From: Roseibium limicola
Lineage (GTDB): Bacteria > Pseudomonadota > Alphaproteobacteria > Rhizobiales > Stappiaceae
Assembly: GCF_017313085.1 (NCBI RefSeq)
Contig: NZ_JAFLNF010000002.1
Coordinates: forward strand, 186,001 to 250,000
Direction: 5' to 3'
Length of the DNA: 64,000 bases
This document shows positions 41,134 through 50,806 of the stretch, one piece after another. The notes beneath the pieces were generated by a model, which did not search any database, was not told where the DNA came from, and worked only from the letters and a program-made list of their open reading frames with translations. The position numbers and the translations under genes are program-made. How positions within the stretch are numbered: the first letter of the stretch is position 1; each line of letters starts with the position of its first letter.

Positions 41134-42561
41134 TCACTTCTTCAAGGCATCCGGCCAGGCAGAGACGTCTGTGTCCAGATCCGGGAAAGCCTTCGGATCG
41201 AAGACCGGTCGTGCAATGCCGCTATTCAGCTGCTTGCGGAAGTCTGTGATCAACCGCATGGCAATCGGGAACATCATAAGCAGCGCCAACAAGTTGACGA
41301 TCGCCAGAATGCCCATCATCGGATCGGAGAACGAGAACACCGCCGTTGCCCCTGGCGCGACCGCACCGAGGAAGACGATGCCGACAATCACGAGACGCAA
41401 CACATGCATTGCACCCTTGCTGTCGGTCATGAAGCTCAGCGCGTTTTCGCCCAGGTAGTAGTTATACATGATGGAGGAGAACGCGAAGAGGAAGATGGCC
41501 CCCGTCAGGAAGTACTGCCCCCAGACGCCGACGTGATCGACAATACTCTGCTGGGTCAGCGCAACCCCGTCAACGCCTTCTGCACCGGGCTGATAAACGT
41601 CGCCCAGCAGGATAACGAAAGCCGTGCAGGAGCAGATCAGCATGGTGTCGATGAAAACCGAAAAGCTCTGGGTAATGCCCTGGCTCACCGGGTGACGCAC
41701 ATAAGCCGTTGCGGCGACATTCGGTGCCGATCCAAGACCGGCTTCGTTGGAAAACAGACCGCGCCGCAGACCATTGGCAATCGCGGCCCCCATGCCACCG
41801 GCAACAGCTTCCTGAAAGCCGAAGGCATTAGACACAATGTCATACAGCACGCCAGGAAGGCTGGTGAAGTTCATCAAGATGATCACCAGAGCCAGACCAA
41901 TGTAACCAAAAGCCATGATCGGAATGATGAAATCTGCCGCCTTGGCGATCCGGTGAATGCCACCGTAGACGATGAAGCCGGTTGCGACGGCCAGGAAAGC
42001 GCCGGTTGCGAAACGCGGGATGCCGAGGCTGTCAACGGCAGCACCGGCCACCGTATTGCCCTGGAAGGCATTGAAGCCGATGGCGAAGGACGCAATCAGA
42101 CAGACGGAGTACAACACCGCCAACCAGCGGTAATTCTCACCCAGCCCATGGATGATTGCGCGAGCCGGCCCGCCACGATAATCGCCTTCCGGCGTCGTGC
42201 GCTTGTAGACTTGCGCCAGCGTGGCTTCCACCAGCGCCGAACACATGCCGACCAACGCAATGGCCCACATCCAGAATACGGCACCGGGGCCACCAGCTGT
42301 AATCGCCACAGCCACACCGGCAATGTTGCCGCCGCCGACGCGCCCGCCGACGGAAACCAGAAGCGCTTCACGCGCACTGATTTTGGTAGGATCTGCGTCA
42401 TCATAGCCCTTCAGGACCCGGAACATCCGCCCGAAGTAGCGGAACTGCACGAAGCCACTGGCGATGGTGAAGAAAACGCCGAGAACGACCAGGAACGGAA
42501 CCAGAGCCCAGCCCCAGGTCAGATCATTGATCAGATTAAAAATTGAATTCAGAAAATCCAT
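41134..42561 (-). CDS. Alanine/glycine:cation symporter (AGCS family)
   Basis: Sodium-coupled amino-acid importer of 475 residues with about ten membrane helices. Family signatures are GRVGGGNIAGVAVAITAGGP, the FSNEAGLGSAPNVAATAYV segment and GVWGQYFLTGAIFLFAFSSI. It imports alanine or glycine with Na+, possibly including D-alanine, in relatives. AAGGGG precedes the ATG. No glycine riboswitch was recognised in its leader. It is the last minus-strand gene beyond the two M20 hydrolases, separated from them by 350 bp, so probably has its own promoter. Confidence 0.93.
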   Translation of the reverse strand: MDFLNSIFNLINDLTWGWALVPFLVVLGVFFTIASGFVQFRYFGRMFRVLKGYDDADPTKISAREALLVSVGGRVGGGNIAGVAVAITAGGPGAVFWMWAIALVGMCSALVEATLAQVYKRTTPEGDYRGGPARAIIHGLGENYRWLAVLYSVCLIASFAIGFNAFQGNTVAGAAVDSLGIPRFATGAFLAVATGFIVYGGIHRIAKAADFIIPIMAFGYIGLALVIILMNFTSLPGVLYDIVSNAFGFQEAVAGGMGAAIANGLRRGLFSNEAGLGSAPNVAATAYVRHPVSQGITQSFSVFIDTMLICSCTAFVILLGDVYQPGAEGVDGVALTQQSIVDHVGVWGQYFLTGAIFLFAFSSIMYNYYLGENALSFMTDSKGAMHVLRLVIVGIVFLGAVAPGATAVFSFSDPMMGILAIVNLLALLMMFPIAMRLITDFRKQLNSGIARPVFDPKAFPDLDTDVSAWPDALKK

Positions 42562-42911
42562 CCGGATTGCCCCTTAGACACTAAATTTCCAGGCACACGT
42601 TATCTGGTCGGGACAAACGCGCCTTGGTCAGACCTGGGGCCAATCTCATCCTGCTCTCCGGCAAGCTGTTCGATTGAGTGCACCACATGCAAATAAAGCT
42701 AGAGGTGTTTTTATCTGAAGTGCAAGATCGCTTCATCAAAAACTAATCGATTGAAACCACCGCTTTAAGCCGAAGAACGCGTATTCTATTCGTGTTTGGA
42801 AGACCTTGAACGCAAGAAAGGGTGCCGCAAGGGCACCCTTTCCGCCATCTGGATATAACCGTCAACCCTCCATCCATAAGCAGATGGAGCGCCAGATTCT
42901 GCCACTTTTGT
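42562..42911. other. Gap between the M20 hydrolase and AGCS symporter
   Basis: 350 bp without a gene. It holds a stem-loop that may end the M20 message (listed separately) and A/T-rich sequence (42690-42760) suited to the symporter promoter on the minus strand. No riboswitch or repeat was recognised. Confidence 0.55.
42817..42841 (-). terminator. Stem-loop after the peptide-operon M20 hydrolase
   Basis: Perfect 10-bp stem AAAGGGTGCC and GGCACCCTTT with a five-base loop. On the minus strand it is followed by CTTGCG, so the U-run is short. It lies 70 bases after the hydrolase stop. Confidence 0.55.
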
Positions 42912-44042
42912 CTAATCGAGACGCAGAAACAGACCGGCTGCCAGCTGCGCGCGTTCAGCAAGACTGTCGATTTCAATATGCTCGTTCAGTGTATGCAATC
43001 CAGCCCCCCTGACACCGATTGAATCAATTGTGGGAATCCCCATTGCACCGGTAAAGTTGCCATCCGATCCACCGCCAGCGCTGCCGTGCGGCAGATCGAA
43101 GCCGATTTCTTTCGCAATCCCCTTGGTGATTTCATAAAGCGCCATGGTGCCGGCATCCGGCTCCCACACGGGGCGGGTTACACCGCGCGTCACTTCAAAG
43201 ATCACATCGCCGCTGGCATCATTCAGCCCAAGCATCGCCTCGACGCCCTTGTCGAGGTCCTCCTGACGCTTTGCCATGGAAAGCGCTTCCCCGACGCACT
43301 CCGACGAGACACAGTTAACCCATTGGCCTGCATGGAAAACGCCGACGGAATAGGTGCAGTCCTCAGTCGTCATCGCCTCGATTTCGAGGACTTTTCTGGC
43401 CATCGCAGCAATCGCCGAGCGTCCATCCTTGAGAGCCCAGCTGGCATGGCTGGGGCGACCGATGGTCTTCAGATCAAAACGCGCGATGGCATAGCGTCCA
43501 GTGACACAACCACCATCCGGCTTGGCCGGCTCAGGCACCAGAACATACTTGTTGCGCGCCGCCTCCATCTCGATCAGATCACGGGTCGACGGCGTGCCGA
43601 CTTCTTCGTCCGGCGTGAACAGAACAGTCACTGGAAGCGGGGTTTCCCAACCGGCCTTGACGATCTGGCGCAACGCCTCAACGCAGACGTAATTACCGCC
43701 TTTCATGTCCTGGATACCCGGACCATAGGCCTTGCCGTCTTCGATACGAAATGGAAGTTTCTCAAGAGTTCCAAGCGGATGGACAGTATCAAGGTGACCG
43801 CTCACCAGAATCCCCGGCTGGCCCATGTTCTTGTGTGGCAACCGGGCCCGCAGGGATCCACCAAAACCCATACGACCAGGAATGCGTTCGATCTCGGCGC
43901 CCAAGGCCGCCAGTTCATAGGCCGCAAGGTCCATCATCCGGTCGACGGAAGACGCCACATAAGTCGGGCTTTCGCACAGCACCCAGGGCTTCAATCCGGC
44001 AAGGATCTCCTGGCTGTCGAAGGGAAGCTCTTGGTAGTTCAT
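42912..44042 (-). CDS. M20 family metallopeptidase (carboxypeptidase G2-like)
   Basis: A 376-residue dinuclear zinc peptidase. Ligands: H83 and D85 (SGHLDTVHPLG), D112 (GIQDMKGG), and the catalytic/ligand pair E146-E147 (TPDEEVGT). The lid domain (IGRPSHASWALKDGRSAIAA) is complete. It resembles glutamate carboxypeptidase G2, which removes C-terminal Glu or related residues from acyl conjugates. The ATG at 44042 has AGGA eight bases upstream; an in-frame TTG 36 bases earlier is less likely. It follows a second M20 hydrolase by 94 bp at the end of the peptide ABC operon. Confidence 0.88.
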   Translation of the reverse strand: MNYQELPFDSQEILAGLKPWVLCESPTYVASSVDRMMDLAAYELAALGAEIERIPGRMGFGGSLRARLPHKNMGQPGILVSGHLDTVHPLGTLEKLPFRIEDGKAYGPGIQDMKGGNYVCVEALRQIVKAGWETPLPVTVLFTPDEEVGTPSTRDLIEMEAARNKYVLVPEPAKPDGGCVTGRYAIARFDLKTIGRPSHASWALKDGRSAIAAMARKVLEIEAMTTEDCTYSVGVFHAGQWVNCVSSECVGEALSMAKRQEDLDKGVEAMLGLNDASGDVIFEVTRGVTRPVWEPDAGTMALYEITKGIAKEIGFDLPHGSAGGGSDGNFTGAMGIPTIDSIGVRGAGLHTLNEHIEIDSLAERAQLAAGLFLRLD

Positions 44043-44136
44043 GACAATATCCTGATGGGTTTCTTGATTTTCGGGCAAAGGTCGAAAGACTCAGATCGGG
44101 CAAGGACATATCGCCCCGCCCGACCGATCAATGACC

Positions 44137-45297
44137 TCAGGCAACCAGACGCTTTTCCACGATGCGGGCGTAGATGCTGGCGCCGACCGGCAGAATGGCA
44201 TCGTCGAGAACGAAGCCCGGATTATGGACCGGCACGCCACCGGAATGGCCGATGTTACAATAAGCGCCCGGCACGACATTCAGCATGTCGGCGAAGTCTT
44301 CACTGCCGGTGACAAGTTCTTTCTCGTCGGTCGACAAGTCGCCGCCGACGATCTCCGCTGCCGCCTCCAGATAGGCTTTTGTCAGCTCGACATCATTGCG
44401 CAGAACCGAGAAAATCGGCCGCAGATCCGGCTTGATGGTCACCCGGTAACTTGTTTCAAAACCGGCGCAAAGATCTTCAATTCGTTCATGAATCAGGTCT
44501 CGAACATCATCATCGAAATAGCGGATCGTACCTGAAATCACTGCCTTTTCCGGAACCACATTGTAAGCAGTTCCCGAATGAATCTGGGTCACGGACAGCA
44601 CGGCAGAGTGAACCGGATCGACGTTGCGGCTGACAATGCTCTGCAGCGCCTGAACCAGCGCCGTGGTGATGACGATCGGATCCTTGGAATACTGCGGCAT
44701 GGCGCCGTGGCTGCCCTGACCGATGATCTCGATGTCGAAGAAAGTCGCGCCGGCCATGGCAACACCCGGGCGCACTTCCACCAGATTGGGTTTGGCCATC
44801 GGGTTGTTGTGCATGCCGTAGATTTCGTCGCAGGGGAACTTTTCAAACAACCCGTCGGCGAGCATCGCCCGCGCTCCCCCCAGACCTTCTTCAGCCGGCT
44901 GGAAGATAAACACCACCTGACCCGAAAAGTCTTTGGTTTCAGACAGGTAGCGCGCAGCGCCCAGCAGCATCGTGGTGTGACCGTCATGACCGCAACCGTG
45001 GAATTTACCAGGCGATTTCGAGCTGTAGGCAACGTTGCTCTGCTCGTCCATGGGCAGCGCATCCATGTCGGCGCGAAGTCCGATGGTCTTGCCCGGCCCC
45101 TTGGCGCCCTTCAACACACCCACCACACCGGTCTTGCCGATGCCGCGGTGAACCTCGATGCCCCATTTTTCCAGAAGATCGGCCACGATGCCGGATGTCC
45201 GCACCTCTTCAAAGCCGATTTCCGGGTTGGCGTGAAAGTCCTGACGCAGCGCTGTGAGCTCTTCTGCGTAGCCTGCGATCTTGTCCAAGACTGGCAT
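44137..45297 (-). CDS. M20D amidohydrolase (N-acyl amino acid / hippurate hydrolase type)
   Basis: A 386-residue aminoacylase-type hydrolase. The metal site follows the M20D pattern: D77 and D79 region (LRADMDALPM), C102 and H104 (HGCGHDGHTTML), E136-E137 (FQPAEEGLGG). It releases amino acids from N-acyl or gamma-linked amides. Lying after a peptide importer ATPase with 97 bp between, it probably processes the imported compounds. Palindromic GACC/GGTC motifs in that gap suggest separate control. Confidence 0.9.
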   Translation of the reverse strand: MPVLDKIAGYAEELTALRQDFHANPEIGFEEVRTSGIVADLLEKWGIEVHRGIGKTGVVGVLKGAKGPGKTIGLRADMDALPMDEQSNVAYSSKSPGKFHGCGHDGHTTMLLGAARYLSETKDFSGQVVFIFQPAEEGLGGARAMLADGLFEKFPCDEIYGMHNNPMAKPNLVEVRPGVAMAGATFFDIEIIGQGSHGAMPQYSKDPIVITTALVQALQSIVSRNVDPVHSAVLSVTQIHSGTAYNVVPEKAVISGTIRYFDDDVRDLIHERIEDLCAGFETSYRVTIKPDLRPIFSVLRNDVELTKAYLEAAAEIVGGDLSTDEKELVTGSEDFADMLNVVPGAYCNIGHSGGVPVHNPGFVLDDAILPVGASIYARIVEKRLVA

Positions 45298-45317
45298 TTT
45301 CTTCCCTCAAGTCGAGC

Positions 45318-45386
45318 GACCGTGGTCTTGAGATTTAACCATGGTCAATTTTAGATAAGCGCCGCGGGTCAAAAATGACCACGGTC
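45318..45386. promoter_or_regulatory. Cluster of GACCRYGGTC palindromes
   Basis: Three 10-bp sites: GACCGTGGTC (45318-45327), AACCATGGTC (45337-45346, one mismatch) and GACCACGGTC (45377-45386). Centres are 19 and 40 bp apart, close to two and four helical turns. A GGTCA, four A, TGACC palindrome (45367-45380) overlaps the third. The array fills the gap between the ABC ATPase and M20D genes. The cognate regulator is unknown. Confidence 0.55.
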
Positions 45387-45394
45387 ACGTTTTA

Positions 45395-47068
45395 CTACGC
45401 TGCCACTGTTGGCAGCTCCTTGAAATTGGCAAAGTCCCATGAGCGGCCGGGAGCGGCTTCGATCAGCGCGCGGGTGTAGGAATGCTTCGGCGCCCCCAGC
45501 ACCGATGCCGCCTTGCCGTGCTCAACCACCCGGCCCTTCTGCATGACGACAACCTCGTCACATATCTGGGCTGCAACGCGCAGATCGTGGGTGATGAACA
45601 AGATGGCGATGCCGAGTTTCTTCTGCAGCTCATCCAGCAGCTTCAGCACCTGATCCTGCACCGACACATCCAGCGCCGAGACCGCCTCATCGGCGACCAA
45701 CACATCCGGCTCCATGGCAATGGCCCGCGCAATGGCGATCCGCTGACGCTGTCCGCCGGAGAACTGATGCGGATAGCGGTCGACCGCATCTTCCGGCAGT
45801 CCGACAAGCTCCATCAACTCGCGCGCACGTTTCATCGCCGACGTCTTGTCCTGTCCCAGATTGAGCGGGCCTTCGATCAGACTTTGCCCAACGGTCCAAC
45901 GGGGGTTGAGCGAGCGGAAGGGATCCTGAAAAACGATCTGGATGTGCTTGCGATAGGGGCGCATTTCAGAGCGTGTCAGCTTGGCGATTTCAGCCCCTGC
46001 CACCTTGATCGATCCGTCGCTGGGATCGATCAGTCGCATGATACAGCGGGCGACAGTCGACTTGCCCGAGCCGCTTTCGCCGACGATGCCGAGCGTCCGA
46101 CCCATCGGAATATCGAAATTGACGTCCTTGGCCGCCTGCGTCGGTGCCCGGTTGACCAACCAGCCGGAAGATCCATAGGCCTTGTCGAGATCCCGGACGG
46201 AAAGAGCCGGTCCACCTTTCGGCGGTTTGTCGGTGCGCTCCTGTCGCGGAACCAGGCTGGGCACGGCGCGCAACAGACGCTTGGTGTAATCCTCCTGCGG
46301 CGAGCGCAGCAGCGTCTCCACCGGCGCACGCTCGACCAAAATGCCATGGTTCATCACCTGAACCGTGTCGGCAATCTCCGCCACCACACCCATGTCGTGT
46401 GTGATGAACAGCACCGCCGTGCCGTGCTTCTCCTGCAGCTCGGCAATCAACGCCAGGATCTGCCTCTGGGTGGTCACATCCAGAGCCGTGGTCGGCTCAT
46501 CGGCAATCAGCAACTGCGGCTCCAGGATCAAAGCCATGGCGATCATGATGCGCTGACGCTGACCACCGGAAAGCTGGTGCGGATAGGAGCGGTAGACACG
46601 CTCCACATCGGGCAGATGCACCTGCTCCATGATATCGAGAACGCGTTGCTTCTTCTCCCGCTTCGACACTCTGGAGTGGGTGTCGAGAACTTCCTCGATC
46701 TGTTCCCCCACCCGCATCACCGGGTTGAGAGCCGTCATCGGCTCCTGAAACACCATCGACAGGGATTTTGCCCGCTTGTCGCGCATTTGCGAGGCATTCA
46801 GATCCAGCAGATTGGTCTCGCCCAGCAGAATTCGTCCGCCAGACACCTCAAGCGCGCCCTTCGGTAACAGCCCCATGGCGGCCAGCGACGTGACAGACTT
46901 GCCCGACCCGCTCTCGCCCACCAGGCAGACGGTCTCGCCAGCGCGTATCTGGAACGAGATCTTGTCAAGCACCGGCTTGGCGGTGGTGTTGCCGCTGAGA
47001 CGGACCGTCAGATCCTCGATGGAGAGAACGACCGGTGCATCCTCAAAGGTTTTGGTCTTGAAGAGCAT
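45395..47068 (-). CDS. Peptide ABC transporter ATPase, two fused NBDs (DppD-DppF type)
   Basis: A 557-residue fusion of the two ATPases of a dipeptide importer. Walker A occurs twice (GESGSGKS at about 51-58 and again near 335), each with a signature ([30 protein letters not shown]) and Walker B ([22 protein letters not shown]). The C-terminal oligopeptide-transporter extension after each NBD (RSPQEDYTKRLLRAVPSL, GAPKHSYTRALIEAAPG) is present. It energises the permease pair encoded directly upstream in the operon; three bases separate it from the second permease. Confidence 0.94.
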   Translation of the reverse strand: MLFKTKTFEDAPVVLSIEDLTVRLSGNTTAKPVLDKISFQIRAGETVCLVGESGSGKSVTSLAAMGLLPKGALEVSGGRILLGETNLLDLNASQMRDKRAKSLSMVFQEPMTALNPVMRVGEQIEEVLDTHSRVSKREKKQRVLDIMEQVHLPDVERVYRSYPHQLSGGQRQRIMIAMALILEPQLLIADEPTTALDVTTQRQILALIAELQEKHGTAVLFITHDMGVVAEIADTVQVMNHGILVERAPVETLLRSPQEDYTKRLLRAVPSLVPRQERTDKPPKGGPALSVRDLDKAYGSSGWLVNRAPTQAAKDVNFDIPMGRTLGIVGESGSGKSTVARCIMRLIDPSDGSIKVAGAEIAKLTRSEMRPYRKHIQIVFQDPFRSLNPRWTVGQSLIEGPLNLGQDKTSAMKRARELMELVGLPEDAVDRYPHQFSGGQRQRIAIARAIAMEPDVLVADEAVSALDVSVQDQVLKLLDELQKKLGIAILFITHDLRVAAQICDEVVVMQKGRVVEHGKAASVLGAPKHSYTRALIEAAPGRSWDFANFKELPTVAA

Positions 47069-47071
47069 GGC

Positions 47072-47959
47072 TCAGGCCTCCCGCTTGCGCAGACGCGGGT
47101 CGAGCAGATCGCGCGCCGTGTCGCCCAGAAGGTTGATGGAAAGAATGCAGAGCGAAAGCATCAGGCCGGGCCAGAAGATCAGCGATGGCTTGATCTGGAA
47201 GTAAAGCCGGCCCTCGGCCATGATGTTACCCCAGGTCGGGATTTCGGTGCTGACGCCGGCACCCAGGAACGAGAGGATGGCCTCGGTCAGAATGGCGGAG
47301 GCGCAAATATAGGTGCCTTGCACGGTTAGCGGCGCTAGCGTGTTGGGCATCAGGTGCTGCCAGAGGATCTTCGGCATGGAAGACCCAAGCGCAACGGCAG
47401 CCTCGACATAGGGCTCTTCGCGAACCGTCAGCACCACGGAGCGCACCAGCCGGACAACACGCGGGATCTCCGGCAGGGTGATGGCGGCAATTACCGACCA
47501 AAGGCTCGGGCCATTCAACGCCACAAGCGCAATCGCCAGCAGGATCGACGGGATCGCCATCAGGCTGTCCATGATCCGCATAATGATGCTGTCGGCAACC
47601 CGGAAGAAGCCGGAGACAAGGCCAATGGCAAGACCGAGCGAGACGCTGACGACGGCAGCCCCCACCCCGATGAAGAGCGAGACACGACCGCCCATCACCA
47701 CACGGGAGAACAGATCACGGCCATAGGCATCGGTTCCCAGCAGGAACATCTCGCTCGGGCCCTTCAAGCGATAGATCGCGTTGATCGCGAGTGGATCATG
47801 AGGAATATACAGCGGGGCAAGTGCTGCGGCGATGACAATGATGATCAGCACGATGGCCGCAATCATCGGTCCGCCGCCCAGCTTGCGCAGGCGCAATGGC
47901 AGCGACAGCAACCCGAGAACGGGCTGCAGCCGGGAAACAGGAGCGTTGGCAGCAGACAT
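47072..47959 (-). CDS. Peptide ABC transporter permease (DppC type)
   Basis: A 295-residue permease with six main helices. The N-terminal OppC segment (APLYIPHDPLAINAIYRLKG) and LGTDAYGRDLFSRVVMGGR are diagnostic of DppC/OppC. The coupling EAA loop is PYVEAAVALGSSMPKILWQH. It starts with ATG overlapping the preceding permease stop by one base (TGATG). Together with the DppB-type protein it forms the membrane channel. Confidence 0.93.
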   Translation of the reverse strand: MSAANAPVSRLQPVLGLLSLPLRLRKLGGGPMIAAIVLIIIVIAAALAPLYIPHDPLAINAIYRLKGPSEMFLLGTDAYGRDLFSRVVMGGRVSLFIGVGAAVVSVSLGLAIGLVSGFFRVADSIIMRIMDSLMAIPSILLAIALVALNGPSLWSVIAAITLPEIPRVVRLVRSVVLTVREEPYVEAAVALGSSMPKILWQHLMPNTLAPLTVQGTYICASAILTEAILSFLGAGVSTEIPTWGNIMAEGRLYFQIKPSLIFWPGLMLSLCILSINLLGDTARDLLDPRLRKREA

Positions 47960-48900
47960 CAGTACCGGATCCTCGGGTCAATAATGCTGTAGGCGACGTC
48001 GATCATCAGATTGATGAAGACATAAATGGCGCTGGTGAGCAGGATCATCGCCTGGATGACCGGATAGTCGCGCGCCAGAATGGCATCCACGGTCAACCGG
48101 CCAATGCCAGGTATGTTGAAGACGCTCTCCGTCACCACCACGCCGGAAATCAGCAGGGCAAAGCCGGTGCCGATAATGGTCAGGATGGGAACAGCCGCAT
48201 TGCGCAGGGCGTGGCGGAACAGCACCAGCGTCTCGCTGACTCCCTTCGCGCGGGCGGTGCGCACGTAATCCTCACCCAGCACTTCCAGCATGCTGGCGCG
48301 GGTCATGCGCGCAATCAGCGCCACATAGATGGTCGCCAGTGTCAGACACGGCAGGATGGCCTTGGAGAGGAACTTGCCGAAGTCCTCGGTCGGTGGCGTG
48401 TAGCCTTGCACCGGCAGCCAGCGAAGCTCGATGGAGAAGACCTGAATGAAGATGTACCCGATGACGAACACCGGTACGGAAAAGCCCAGAACAGAAAAGC
48501 TCATCACCGCATAGTCAGCCCAGGTCCGGTGTTTCCAGGCGGCAATCACCCCCATGGGAACCGCCAGAAGGACGGAAAGAATGATCGTCATCAGGGCGAT
48601 GTTGATCGTCGGCCAGATGCGCTGCCCGACCATATCGGAAACGGGGATGTTGGAAATCAGCGAGATGCCGAGATCGCCGCGAAACAGCTGACCGATCCAG
48701 GTGCCGAACTGCACAAGAAGCGGGTCATTGAGCCCCAGCGAGGTTCGGATTTTCTCAAGCTGAGCCGGTGTCGCCGCATCGCCTGCAAGAATGGCAGCCG
48801 GATCACCCGGTGTCAGCCGCAGAAGAAGGAAGACGAAGATGGCCACAAAGGTGATGACAGGCACCACCGCGAGCAGTCGTTTCAAGATATAGCCAAGCAT
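47959..48900 (-). CDS. Peptide ABC transporter permease (DppB type)
   Basis: A 313-residue permease. The N-terminus (MLGYILKRLLAVVPVITFVA) and the RLTPGDPAAILAGDAATPAQ segment are typical of DppB. The coupling loop is YVRTARAKGVSETLVLFRHA, and the C-terminus DVAYSIIDPRIRY is conserved. It lies 162 bp after the solute-binding protein gene; two stem-loops sit in between. Confidence 0.94.
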   Translation of the reverse strand: MLGYILKRLLAVVPVITFVAIFVFLLLRLTPGDPAAILAGDAATPAQLEKIRTSLGLNDPLLVQFGTWIGQLFRGDLGISLISNIPVSDMVGQRIWPTINIALMTIILSVLLAVPMGVIAAWKHRTWADYAVMSFSVLGFSVPVFVIGYIFIQVFSIELRWLPVQGYTPPTEDFGKFLSKAILPCLTLATIYVALIARMTRASMLEVLGEDYVRTARAKGVSETLVLFRHALRNAAVPILTIIGTGFALLISGVVVTESVFNIPGIGRLTVDAILARDYPVIQAMILLTSAIYVFINLMIDVAYSIIDPRIRY

Positions 48901-48956
48901 CGGCTGGCCGGCCCCTATGGTTCAGATCGTTGCAAGGACGTCAGGTGGTTCGGTTC

Positions 48957-48980
48957 CCTTCCCCCATCCCAGGGGGAAGG
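48957..48980 (-). other. Intercistronic stem-loop 2 of the first peptide operon
   Basis: Arms CCTTCCCCC and GGGGGAAGG around six bases, between the solute-binding protein and permease genes. There is no U-run. It may protect the binding-protein message and thus raise its share of the transporter. Confidence 0.55.
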
Positions 48981-49031
48981 AAAGAAGCCGCCGGGACATT
49001 GAGGCTGCGCAACGCCCCGGCGCCTTTCTTC

Positions 49032-49064
49032 AAGTCTCCGTCAAAGGGGAGAAAGCGGAGACTT
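49032..49064 (-). other. Stem-loop at the solute-binding protein stop
   Basis: Arms AAGTCTCCG and CGGAGACTT around 15 bases, overlapping the last codon. It is another possible message stabiliser or partial terminator before the permease genes. Confidence 0.5.
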
Positions 49065-50694
49065 AGTCTTCCTTCTTGACGTTCCAGAACACCGGAACAG
49101 GCGAAGGAAGCATGTCGACGATCTTGGTCGAGCGAGCCTGCGGCACCAGATACTGGCCGACAGGAATGTAGTTGACCACATCCATGGCATGCGCCTGGAT
49201 CTGCTTGGCAACCGCCACCTGTTCGTCCAGGGTTTCCGCCTTGATGAAGTCCTTGCGCAGGGCTTCCAGAGCATCATCCGTCGGCCATCCGAACCAGGCA
49301 TCATTGCCACGGCCGTTGAGCATCGGGTTGATCAGCGGAGAGTTGATTTCCGGTACGCCCCAGTTGGTGAAGAAGATGTTCCAGCCACCTTCAGAAGGCT
49401 TGGACTGGCTGGCACGACGGCCAACAAGTGTCTGCCAATCCATCGGCTGCATGTCGACAGTGAAGCCGGCATCGCGCAGGGCCTGTGCCGCCACAATCGG
49501 CTGAGCCGAGATGGAAGGAACGTCTGTCGGCTGCATCAAAACAACCGGAGTGCCATCGTAGTCGCTTTCAGCCAGAAGCTTCTTGGCCGCTTCGACATCG
49601 CCGCCGTTGATCAGGGTTTCCGCGCCGGTTTCGTCTTCCAGCGGCGTGCCGCAACCAAACACTGCACCACAGATCTTGTAGTAGTCCGGGTTGCCGACCA
49701 GCGTACCCATGATGTCCTGCTGGCTGATGGCCATCATCGCCGCCTTGCGGATCTTGACGTCATCGAACGGAGGATAGAGGAAGTTCATCCGGCCGATTGA
49801 CTGATATCCAAGCGGATCGCGCAGTTCGGAGACGACTTCGTCCGAGGACTCCAGGATGGGCAGAAGATCCACCGGAACCTGCTCCATGTAATCAACTTCG
49901 CCGGAGAGCAGCGCGTTGATGGAAGTCTGGCTGTCCGGCATGGTCACCCACTTGACCTTGTCGACATAGACCACCTTGCCGCCGGCCATCCAGCTGGCTG
50001 GCTCTTCACGCGGCACATATTCGTCGAACTTTTCGTAGGTGACGCTGACGCCCGGCTGATACTCATCTTCAACGAACTTGAACGGACCAGAGCCGATGAA
50101 GGACGAGATGGATTCCGTTGCCGGTGTGGCCGCTACACTGGCCGGCATGATGAACGGCGGCAGAGCCGACTGTTTGGCCAGCGTGTCGATGAGCGGCGGG
50201 TACGGCTCTTTCAACGTCCAGACCAGGGTCTTTTCGTCTGTAGCCGTCAGAGTGTCAGTCACGTCGAAGATCAACTGACCACCGGAATCCTTGACGCCCC
50301 AGCGCTTCAGTGACGCTTCGGCATCGGCAGCAGTGACAGCGGCGCCGTCATGGAACAGCAGACCGTCGCGCAGTGTGAAGGTATAGGTCAGCTTGTCGTC
50401 GGAGACCGCCCAGCTGGCCATCTGCGGCTGCGGAGTGAAGTTCTCGTCCACCGCAATCAGCACATCATAAAGCATGTAGGCGTGGTTTCGCACGATATGC
50501 GCCGTGGTGATCACCGGATCGATCACCCGCAGGCCGGAGTGCATGACAGCCGTGATGACCTTTTCTTCAGCCTGAGCGCTAGTCGCCAGGCCTGTGCCGC
50601 TCAGCAAGGCGCCTGCGATAAGGCCCGCGCGCAGCGTGGAAGCGCCGCGTGAGCGGGCGGTCTTGTCAAGGAGACCCTCTTTGAAACTCAACAT
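49063..50694 (-). CDS. Peptide ABC transporter solute-binding protein (family 5)
   Basis: Periplasmic receptor of 543 residues from the ATG at 50694; upstream in-frame codons do not look like family 5. A Sec signal has its hydrophobic core at about 21-38 and AQA cleavage near 42. Cluster C signatures follow: YTFTLRDGLLFHDGAAVTAA and WTLKEPYPPLIDTLAKQSAL. The C-terminal lobe ends with WNVKKED. It delivers peptides or related compounds to the DppBC-type permease. MlrC-like and M20 neighbours suggest a peptide or amide ligand, which is inference. Confidence 0.9.
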   Translation of the reverse strand: MLSFKEGLLDKTARSRGASTLRAGLIAGALLSGTGLATSAQAEEKVITAVMHSGLRVIDPVITTAHIVRNHAYMLYDVLIAVDENFTPQPQMASWAVSDDKLTYTFTLRDGLLFHDGAAVTAADAEASLKRWGVKDSGGQLIFDVTDTLTATDEKTLVWTLKEPYPPLIDTLAKQSALPPFIMPASVAATPATESISSFIGSGPFKFVEDEYQPGVSVTYEKFDEYVPREEPASWMAGGKVVYVDKVKWVTMPDSQTSINALLSGEVDYMEQVPVDLLPILESSDEVVSELRDPLGYQSIGRMNFLYPPFDDVKIRKAAMMAISQQDIMGTLVGNPDYYKICGAVFGCGTPLEDETGAETLINGGDVEAAKKLLAESDYDGTPVVLMQPTDVPSISAQPIVAAQALRDAGFTVDMQPMDWQTLVGRRASQSKPSEGGWNIFFTNWGVPEINSPLINPMLNGRGNDAWFGWPTDDALEALRKDFIKAETLDEQVAVAKQIQAHAMDVVNYIPVGQYLVPQARSTKIVDMLPSPVPVFWNVKKED

Positions 50695-50806
50695 TTTCAC
50701 AATATCCCGTCTGGTTAAGGTGATGCTTTCGTTTTTTAAGCAGTCCGGCCTGTTGTCGGCCGGTTGATAACGGTTCGGAGCGTTCAAGGCCCCGTCCCGA
50801 CCTGGC

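Noticed and set aside
42562..42780. Glycine riboswitch ahead of the AGCS symporter
   Set aside because: The symporter type made this worth checking, but the leader lacks the paired conserved aptamer cores; only a short GGAGAG-like match was found.
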